Source of the DNA: Euglena gracilis
Taxonomy: Eukaryota > Euglenida > Euglenophyceae > Euglenales
DNA length: 64,000 nt
Direction: 5' to 3'
Assembly (NCBI GenBank): GCA_039621445.1
Contig: CP154954.1
Span: 73,040,308 to 73,104,307 of the forward strand
In this document: positions 56,165-64,000 of the stretch, piece by piece
Position numbering within the stretch: the first letter of the stretch is position 1
Layout of the letters: the number at the start of each line of letters is the position of its first letter
The notes under the pieces: model-generated
What the model was told of the DNA's origin: nothing
What the model saw: the letters and a program-made list of their open reading frames with translations, nothing else
The model's database searches: none
Made by a program: the position numbers and the translations under genes

Positions 56165-58395
56165 CTGTAAAGGAACAGAACACAAACGTTTATTTAATAA
56201 ATGGAAAACACAGAACACATTTAGCTTTATATTGAATATCCCTTACCTTTGAAGAACAACCCCCCCAAATAGCATCCCCCCCCATACACAGTGGGTGGAC
56301 AATCAAAAGGCACAAGTTTCTTTACTTTGTTTCAAAATCCCTGTCCAAAAGTTTTAAAGTTCTTGCATATGGATCTCAATGGCCCTGCCTGAAAATTCTA
56401 ATTAGTCCAAAAATTTTCAACGTCCCTTTCCAAAAACTTCAAAATCCCTGTCCACTGTCCAGAAACAGCAATATTCCTGCCCCAAAAGTTCCAGGATTTT
56501 ATCTGAGAGGCGCCAAATGTGGCAGCAAGGTTTGAGATGTGCTGGTGTAATTATTGCAGCTGACGGCCTCCATCTGTCTCTGGCAACACCACCAGGTGGA
56601 GCACAATGAAAAATGCCAAATCAATGCATTGTCATGCAAAACTCATCTCCCCCCAAATGCGTTCAAAAAAAAAACACAACGTGAAACCCACCCAGATGAC
56701 TTCAAGGCATCCCAATTGCAAAAAAAAGAAAAAAACTCGCCATTTGGCCATTGCAACCACACCATTGCTTAGGGACCCCCCCCCCGGGGGGAGGGGGGTC
56801 ACTTTCCACTCTGAAAAAAACCAGTCAGTCACTTTTTCCAAAAAAAAGCCAATCAGTCACTTTACCCCCGGGGGGGGATCGGCCAATCTTCAAGAGGCAA
56901 TGAACAATTGCCAAAAACTCTCAAAAATTCCAAAAAAAATCCAGCCAGCCACTTTCCATTTTCGGGCCTACCCTACCACCGGGGGGGGGGGGGGCTTGGC
57001 CAGGAAACCAGTCAGTCACCCCCCGGGGGCGGGGGGGGGGGGGGGGGGGGTGTTAAGCAATGGTATGATTGCAACCTCTTTCATTCTGTCGTTGGAGTTC
57101 GGGGGGGGGGGGGAACCCCCCTGCGCAACGAGACCTCAGCGGTGAACAAAATGGGCAAGCCTCCCCAAATAATTGCATGCAAAATGTGGTTAAACCACAA
57201 TGTGGGGAATATCCGGGAGTTCAATGTCCAATTGGGCGAAATTTTCCCGCTCGCTTTCTTCCCATCAATTTCCTTTTGGCAAATTAAAGGGCGCTTCTGG
57301 ACTTGGAAAACCTGTCTGCCCGATGTGTGCATTAGCACAAGGGAAGAAACTGTTTTTTCCCCGTCTCAAAACCCCTGTCCAATCTCAAAACTCCTGTCCA
57401 AAAGAACACTAATTTGTGAACAAAATTTTCAAAACCCCTGACCCAGCTTCGGCTGCCCAAATAATACCCCAAAACAACATCTTCTCAAAAAAAAATTGCA
57501 GGCAGACACTCATCCAGCTAAAAAATATTTCCTGGGTGACCATTGATTGTTGCCATTCATTTGCATTACGCTCATGCCCATGTTATTTTGGAACCCGATG
57601 AACAAAATTGTTGGTCCAGTGGGACAAGATATGGAGGGCCTGCTACAGAGCCCCAGGGCTTTCAACAGATGGCCACAGAATTCAGCCACAATGCACATAG
57701 CACATATTCTCAGCGATCATGTATTCCAAAATTGACATGTTGGTTTGTCAAATCCCACAGTTCAGGTACTATATAGCATACCAATCGAAAGCACTCCCCA
57801 AGACCTTTCGAATGATACCCACAGAACTCAGCACAGCGCTCTGAAAATCGCCGATCGCATGTTTCGACCCAAATTGCAAATTCCAAATTCCACTGTTCAT
57901 CTGTCATCCCATCGATTGAGAGCTCTTCTCAAGGTTTTTCAGCAGATGGCCTCAGATTTCAGCCACATTCCATAATGTTCTTATTTTTGAATTTCCCCAA
58001 AAATTGCCAAAAGTAATTATTGCACAAAAATACCCCAATTTCAGACCAAATGCCCCCCAAAGACTGCTCTCAGCAACCCATTTTTGGACACTTTTTGGCA
58101 CTTTTCATTTTGGTCCCCCAGACGCCGGCTTCCCGCCCGAACCAGCGTCCTAAACGCCGGTTCGGACGTAAAGCTAGAGCCCCAATACATGGTTTTAACA
58201 CTTTTCATGAAAGAGGGTGCGAGAAACGACACTTAAAAAAAAAAGCCTCAAAAAACAAGGTGGCCAATTAGCCTATTGATTTGTAACCCGTAGTTTGACT
58301 AATTTTATTCTCTTGGACAAGGACGACAGGTGGTCAACTTCTGGTCGAGGCCCGTTGCAGCCACAGTGATCTTTGCATGATGTCCCTCGGCAAAC
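56165..58395. other. Intron 2
   Basis: A pair of CCAGTCAGTCACTTT / CCAATCAGTCACTTT motifs with G-tracts (56765-57050; also at 29308-29560) marks another element type, bounded by ACCATTGCTTAGGGACC and TTAAGCAATGGT. At 57590-57975 three diverged units of about 145 bp share CAGATGGCC(A/T)CAGA(A/T)TTCAGCC. Confidence 0.55.
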
Positions 58396-58497
58396 CTGAT
58401 TTGTACGGGCATCCCATTCATTCAAACCAACAAGTGTGAAGGTGCAATCATCCAAATGGTGCAACATGTCCTCAAGGATGCTTGGCAAAGACACGTC
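58396..58497 (-). CDS. HEATR6: HEATR6-like protein, exon 2
   Basis: A strong acceptor (CCGTTTTTTTTAG) and a CAG/GTTTGC donor bound 34 codons in phase 0-0. The peptide starts DVSLPSILEDMLHHL and is acidic and helical. It occupies the position of the QSPKSSDMDDITFCMLLQ segment of HEATR6, with low identity. Its place rests mainly on splice phase and order between exons 1 and 3. Confidence 0.6.
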
Positions 58498-59290
58498 CTA
58501 AAAAAAAACGGATTGAATTAAACTAATGAAATCAATGAATTAAATTAAAAAATAAAAACCAATTGCCACAAATTGTGTCAATTGGTGGTTAAGAGTTTAA
58601 AAGAATTGTTGTTGTTGGTGTGTTAAAAACCAAACACCACTACACCACTTTGATTTTGGACAGAAGCAGAACAAAAGAGCACAATGGAATAAGCTATTTG
58701 CATGCTTCAAACCATTTTCTAACCCAACCCATCGCACGCAACCCATTGTGATTTTGGCCGATCTGGCGATTACGAGCGTATCTCTGGCTGTGTGCAACGG
58801 CGGTGGCCATGAAAATTATCCACGCTTCACAGTACTCTTATTTCAAAACAGCACCAATTTTCACCAAAATTGGATGCTCCACCCAGTGGTCCACACAGTC
58901 AAATAAGGACCTCAACAACCACAATTCGTCATTTTTGGGCACTTTAAATAACATTTTTATTGATGACAAAAACTGTCGTTCCTAACGCCGGGTTTACGAC
59001 AAAACCATGCCTCTCAAACCAAGAGCTTTCGATCGAGGGGTGAGTTTGCACCTGAAAAATGGACACAGCCAGAGATGTGCTCGCGATCGTCGGACTTTGG
59101 CGAATTCCACACTGGCGTAAAATTGCAGATTAATGGTCAGGAATTGATTCTGCTGGGATGCTTTGACCGAAGGTTGGTAACGCCGGGCCTGTTGTGAATC
59201 CGGCAGCTTTACGCTTTAACAAAGGGGGGGAGACATCAGTTTCGTCCACCCCCCCCCCATTTTTTGATGTGTAATGGTTAGGGGTAGGAC
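58498..59290. other. Intron 1
   Basis: Two segments (about 58748-58800 and 59058-59105) are inverted relatives: GACACAGCCAGAGAT with GCTCG(C/T)(G/A)ATCG following. No exon supported. Confidence 0.45.
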
Positions 59291-59429
59291 GATAGCACAA
59301 TGATCCTGTGTGGAAGCCAAAGACTTGTAAAGGCGAGCCACTGCGTTCATGTACGTTTGAAAAGAGACCACAGGCATGGAACGAAGGTGGCTATTAGTTG
59401 TTGGGTTCAGCAACAGTAGATTAGCTCTT
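59291..59429 (-). CDS. HEATR6: HEATR6-like protein, exon 1 of the secure chain
   Basis: The acceptor is a C-tract followed by CACACTAG. The reading frame (one leading base) encodes RANLLLLNP... then VVSFQTYMNAVARLY. This is colinear with CMANLCLSVPGQP...NVCFQAFLTIL in animal HEATR6, the region carrying DUF4042. The donor is either ATC/GTCCTA (used here) or CAG/GATCAT at 59306; both leave phase 0, as exon 2 requires. No start codon is assigned because the protein N-terminus must lie further upstream (higher coordinates). Confidence 0.6.
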
Positions 59430-60943
59430 CTAGTGTGGGGGGGGGGGCCATAAACTACATTGCACTTCGGGATTTTTAGGAATATGTGGTCATTCTCCAA
59501 CAGCACGATGGGGTTTATCTGAATCTGGATAAATTTTTTGTGGGTTTGGGTGTGGTCGGTTGACGCTTTATACCACTTTACCACCGAACTTTATACCACC
59601 AAGGAAGACGTGGAAGCTTGTATGAAAGCGAAACAGGTGAAAATCAGAAAAGAAAATACCTGGGAAATCATGGTGGGGGGGCATTTGAGCACGCGTTAGG
59701 TGGTTGAAAAAAAAAAGTGGCGACGGAACACGGAAAGGGAGTTGGAAGTTGGGCATCTGGATACACTCGTCACTTTGTTAAACGGTTTTAAAAATGGAAG
59801 TGGGGCTCAAACCCGCTTTCACAAAAATACTTTGAAACATGAACCCAAAATAAATCATTTTTTTGATGGAAAACCACATTTTCCACAAAAAAAAAACTCC
59901 AAAATTTTAGGGTTGAAATGTGTTAGTTATTTGGAGGGGGATCAAAAAAATGCAGGTCAAAAAAAAATGGGACCAATTTTTGGAGCATTCGAATTTTACT
60001 GAGAGTTTTTCACTTTGGAAATTCTTTGGAATTTTTTGGACAAAAACCTCTCAAAATCAAAATTTTGAGAAATGTTGAAATTTTGGAAGGTGTGAAAAAA
60101 AAATGGGGTTTGGGGGTTTTGGGGGGGGATCCCCTTTTCGGGTCCCAAAATAGGTCAAAAAATTTTAGGGTCCAAGAGTTAACCGAAATGGCCCAAAATG
60201 GCCAAAAATTTGGCCAAAGAAGTGCACAACACTTTTGGTAAATTTTTTGGAGTCAAATTTGAACCCTGTAAGACGTTCTCAAAATTTACATGTAAAATGT
60301 ACAACTCACCAACATTCAACATTTACTTCTCTTGATTGTTTGATGTTTCAGTGAATGCAGTGTCGTTTCCTACTCAGATTGTTCAGTGGTATTCTTCTTC
60401 TGCTGTAGTGATCTGTTCAAAAATTATTTTGTTGGGTTGAGGAAGAGGAAAACCGCTTCTTTGCATTCTCCTGTTTTTTTTTCACAGGGTGTCCCCCATC
60501 ATCTCCAAATGACCCAGTACTTTCAACCAGACCTCTTCCAGAAACCTCAAAAAAACAGCCCTTTTTTTGGAAGCGGTTTTCCGCTTCCACTTCCGTTCAC
60601 AGAGCGGCAGAATTTTTGGGCAATTTACACAATGAGCAAGGGAGGGGGTTGGTCAATGACTAAGTGATTGTTCGGGCTGGTTGCCAACTTCCAGGGGAAG
60701 AGGGGAGAGGTAGATTTTTTGAAGAGGAGTGGAAAATAACGAAGGTCAAAAAAAGTGGACCAAAATTTTGGCACAGTCAAATTTTGCTGACAACTTTTCT
60801 CCTGGAAGTTTTTTTGAAGTTTCAATGGCTTTTTTTTTGCTTCAAAAAACTCTCAAAAATAAATTGTTGATAAAATGTTGAATTTTTGGAAGGTGTGAAA
60901 AAAATGGGGTTTTGAGGGGTTTTTGGGGGGACCTCCCATATGG
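59430..60943. other. Upstream intron or leader region, nothing firm
   Basis: AT-rich with repeated TTTTTGGA(A/G)GGTGTGAAAAAAA(T)GGGGTTT phrases (60080-60110 and 60883-60920). No exon supported. Confidence 0.45.
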
Positions 60944-60951
60944 GTCCCAAA

Positions 60952-61196
60952 CAGGGGATACCCACCCACCCCCTGGGGGGGCCCCCCCGGGGGGGTCCCG
61001 GGGGACCCACAAAAAAATGGCCGAAAAATCGCGAAAAGTGCTAAAAATATAAGTTTTCGGCGCCGCAGGCGCCGCAGGCGCCGAAAAGTATATCCCACCC
61101 CCCTCCGGGGGGACCCCCCCCCCGGGGGGCTCGGCCGGACTCACCCACCCTACCCCCCCCTCCCCCCCCCCGGGTCCCCGACTAAAAAAACCCCTG
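60952..61196. mobile_element. Short hAT-like element, same family
   Basis: Starts CAGGGGATACCC and ends CTAAAAAAACCCCTG, with perfect 8-bp duplications GTCCCAAA at 60944-60951 and 61197-61204. Core hairpin with a triplicated GGCGCCGCA motif followed by GTATATCCCACC at about 61054-61098. Confidence 0.87.
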
Positions 61197-61315
61197 GTCC
61201 CAAAATGGGTCAAAAAAAACACCCGGCGCCAAAGGTGCCGGAAAAACTTTTTCAATTCCAAAAATTGGTGCTGGGGGGGGTCCTTAAGGGGGCGGTCCTT
61301 AACAAAAAAAAATAC

Positions 61316-61351
61316 CGTCCCTTATGGACCGCCGGACAGGCTTGAACTGGT
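61316..61351 (-). CDS. HEATR6: Candidate 36-nt micro-exon of the HEATR6-like gene
   Basis: It follows a poly-T acceptor (CATTTTTTTTCCAG) and ends at a CG/GTATTT donor. It encodes PVQACPAVHKG, which can be aligned with the VRRAAVHCM segment of HEATR6. It leaves phase 2, which fits the single leading base of exon 1 (59429). The exon is very short and sits next to repeat sequence, so chance is possible. Confidence 0.3.
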
Positions 61352-62341
61352 CTGGAAAAAAAATGCCGCATTTGCGGCAAAAAAAGAACACAATGGAGAC
61401 TAGTAAGCTGTTTGAGAAGGCCCTTACCCCCTACCCCGCTGCTTACAATAAATTTTGACTCCTCCCAAAAGTGCCCCCCCAAAAACAAGGTTTGATTGTT
61501 TCCATTAAAAACCCCTTCCCAATCTGAGAAGTAGCAAAAAAAAAGACATTTTCGGCATTTTTTTCAGGGGAAAAAATGGCAGAAGGTTCTCCCTCGTCGT
61601 GGCAGTAATGCGTGCGCCGCCCCAGCTAGACCACCCCAACACAACGCGCGCCGTGGTGATTTTTGTTATATTTAAAAAAGCAACAAATAAATGCTCCGTT
61701 GCGATATTTTATCCATTGTGATTTTTGCTGTTTGGGGGGGGGTACTTCTGAGATCATGAAATTGGCAAAAAATGGGGGTTTTCAGCACGGGACTTCTTGA
61801 AGGAAGAAAAAGCACCAAAAATTGTCAAGGTTGGCTCGGCAAGCGGTGGCAAGGGACTTGCCAGGCAAGAGGGGGGGTGAGTGGCAAGAGTAGTGGGGGG
61901 AGGGGTTTGCTGTCCCCTTGTTAAAGATTCTTGAAAAAGTTTGGCAAATTGATCATCAAATTGCCTAATTGCAAATCAAAGCAATACAAATGTGTGGTTT
62001 CTTGATGAACTACAGAAAAATACTGGTTGCTTTCCTTCAAATATCTTCTGAAGTATCTGAAAAGTCTGGTATGCTCACCCCCTCCCTTGGGGGGCAGATC
62101 CCTTTTGTTGCTCAACTGTCCGAGGGCCCCGACATAACAAAGTCCCTGGTGTTTTCCACCCATTTGGGGGGGGGGGCAAATCCCTTTTGTTGCTCAACTG
62201 TTTGAGGGCCCCAAAATAACAAAGTCCCTTGTGTTACCCACCTGTTTGGGGGGCAAATCCCTTTTGCTGCTGCCCCAAAATAACAAAATCCCTCATGTTG
62301 CCAAGTTGTTTTGGGGTGTATTTTAGCATAGGGAATTAATA
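61352..62341. repeat. Keyword element: CAAATCCCTTTTGTTGCTCAACTG
   Basis: Only 62076-62310 is repetitive: GGGGGGCA(G/A)ATCCCTTTTG-type words and CCAAAATAACAAA(G/A)TCCCT words alternate three to four times each. The rest, 61352-62075, shows nothing recognised. Confidence 0.6.
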
Positions 62342-63849
62342 CAGGGGCAGGGAGATATTCCGGTCGGCCGAAAATTTTATTCCGGTGTTTTATTCCGGTT
62401 TATTCCGGGTTATTCCGGAATTTATTCCGGTTTATTCCGGTCAATTTCTGTCTGAATGGACTTAGGATTTTTCGAAGCACAATTGGGCGAGGCGCTCACC
62501 TGGGCTTCAGGAATAAAGATGCATTCCTTGGTTGCCCCACCCCACCAAGTGGTCACTTCACACTTGGCAATGCAGGTCTACACACCACAGCAGACCCCGG
62601 CCTTTCCGGGACAAACAAGCCGATGAAAATGGTGCTCGCGGTTTTCTCTTGAGCGGGTCCCTGGCACCGCTGTCTGTTTTCTTCCCAAAAATTGTCCCGC
62701 TGGGTGTCTTAGGCCCAATTGTGTCTCCTCATTTTTGAAGCCTTGACTGTGTTCCCCAGATGGTGCTTACACAGGCCAGGTGACTTTTGGCCCGTTTTGT
62801 TGCTTTTTAGGATCTGCAATCTGTTCGTGAAGGTTTGCCTGCTGCGGTGTCCGCTTCGACACAACAGCCATACTAATTCTGAATTTTGAAATTTGCATTT
62901 CTATTGCGCCATGGCGCAATATAACTATATAATATAACTCTTAAATTTTCATTCTACATGAGCGTGTTTTCTTTGCGGATGCACAATGAAAACACACATT
63001 GCAAGTGCGTAATGATCCCCCATATTTAGAATCACAAAAAACATTGCGCCATGCGCAACTGCGCAATGGAGTTCCCTCGTTTCATTACCCAGCGCTTTGG
63101 GGTTATGCACACCAGGCCCGGGGAGCCCTGTGCCCGTATACTGTAGAGGTCCAAGTCGTTATGTTCGTCCCCAGGCCCTGGGGGTAGGGAGACACTAATT
63201 CGGACTGTCTCAGACCTCGGTGCTCGATAACATAACTTTTTTGCAAGATTGCGCGTTGGCGCAATTTTACACTTTCAAAGCTAAGTGCGAGTTAGGCTGG
63301 TGCTGCTGTTCACGTGTCCCGGCATTCAAACCTGGGTTTTTGAACCTTTTTCAAAGCACAATTTTTTTTGCACAATGCAGATGTCAAAACCTTAAGTGCG
63401 CGAGTTAGGCCGCCTGAGAGCGTTATTACCCCCTGATTGAAAGATGATTCACTTTGTTCAATGGGATCCCTGCCCCCCAAAAAATCGGCGTTGATATTGT
63501 CCTATTTCATGTTCCTTTAAAAAGAACTCAGGGACAAACATTCACTAATTGCAACCCCACAAATGGGGAGAAAATCCAAACAAAAAAAATGAATTCAATT
63601 AGGGGGGAAAACAGCCAAAGGTCAGGTGTGCTCCTGATACTAAGTGCCGACTGTGCTACGCTTGCGCTCTTTTGTTGCTCTTCTGTTTTTGATCAAACTT
63701 CACCTTCATTGCCTTTGTGCCTTGCAGAATTTTCAAGCCATTGGCTGGCACTTTTATTCCGGTTATTCCGGTTTATTCCGGTTTATTCCGGTTTTCGCTA
63801 TTCCGGTTTATTCCGGTTTATTCCGGACCGGAATATCTCCCTGCCCCTG
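62342..63849. mobile_element. 1.5-kb candidate hAT-like element with TATTCCGG subterminal repeats
   Basis: Left end CAGGGGCAGGGAGATATTCC and right end GGAATATCTCCCTGCCCCTG form a perfect inverted repeat of more than 20 bp. Flanks share ATTAATA (7 bp). Next to each end are five to seven TTATTCCGGT repeats (62370-62442 and 63752-63830), like the subterminal transposase-binding repeats known in hAT elements. No transposase frame is visible. It encloses the exon-like segment 62500-62577. Confidence 0.65.
62500..62577 (-). CDS. Candidate N-terminal exon, possibly of the HEATR6-like gene
   Basis: A 26-codon open segment runs from an acceptor (TGTGTAG) to a consensus donor (CAG then GTGAGC). It encodes a Cys/Trp-rich peptide ending ECIFIPEAQ. 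That ending loosely resembles the segment KCQKYLPELLG in the N-terminal part of animal HEATR6, but the match is too short to rely on. It lies inside the TIR-bounded segment 62342-63849, so it could equally be an exon captured by a transposon, or chance. Confidence 0.3.
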
Positions 63850-64000
63850 ATTAATATTAACATTCCTTCTTTTTGTTTTCTTTGTATTTGAAGGCCTAAA
63901 ACATCAAAAAATTTTCGAGAACATGCCTCACAACTGCTTTGGACTGCTGGTCGACCAACCCAGTCGGTCGATCCAATAGGACCCCCCACCCCGTCTTATC

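Noticed and set aside
1-64000. tRNA, rRNA, snRNA genes, spliced-leader sequence and telomere repeats.
   Set aside because: I looked for conserved arms, boxes and repeats by eye and found none that I could support; a covariance-model scan would be needed to exclude them.

Overview
The window is nuclear DNA of a eukaryote. I find no prokaryotic gene organisation, no operons, and no tRNA, rRNA or CRISPR array. Almost all of it is repeat-rich non-coding sequence, with many G or C homopolymers of 8-20 nt, A-rich tracts, microsatellites and palindromic interspersed elements. Short exons lie within it, all on the minus strand. Most long open reading frames are artefacts of stop-free repeats. The organism cannot be named with certainty. 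Very long introns, one GC-AG intron and one apparent GA-AG intron recall dinoflagellates, which are known to use GT, GC and GA donors. That placement is an inference.

The main gene runs right to left from about 59.4 kb (possibly 62.6 kb) to 13.05 kb. About 26 exons of 36-214 nt, separated by introns of about 0.3 to 8 kb, can be chained. They encode a HEAT-repeat protein colinear with animal HEATR6 (a DUF4042/HEAT protein whose molecular function is poorly known). Splice phases agree at most of the junctions that can be tested, and the motif order of HEATR6 is kept. The weak points are the 5' end (beyond exon 1), exon 13 (no acceptor because a 5.6-kb satellite adjoins it), exon 14 (in-frame TGA), and the C-terminal exons 25-26. 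A separate membrane-protein exon lies at 10.0-10.2 kb, and a doubtful one at 4.3 kb.

Layout: 0-20 kb holds two long copies of a composite repeat (1-1611 and about 17100-19155) built from hairpins containing TTTGCGCAAATGCGC motifs, plus an inverted repeat pair (14.8-15.4 and 19.6-20.2 kb) and the last exon. 20-34 kb holds the C-terminal half of the gene, with short introns and several short transposon-like elements. 34.26-39.9 kb is one uninterrupted GTGC/GTGA/GT satellite inside an intron. 42-59 kb holds the N-terminal half, including a 45-bp minisatellite (43.98-45.02 kb) that begins exactly at an exon edge. 60-64 kb holds more elements.

The most notable system is a set of short non-autonomous elements with CAGG(G)...(C)CCTG termini, 8-bp target-site duplications and a GGCGCC-centred core hairpin, which looks hAT-like. 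One copy (26018-26311) sits inside what was a continuous coding segment of the HEATR6-like gene. Removing it with one duplication copy restores the conserved reading frame, so the transposon appears to have become an intron (an introner). A second striking observation is that hairpin arms in two diverged copies of the long composite repeat have changed in concert.
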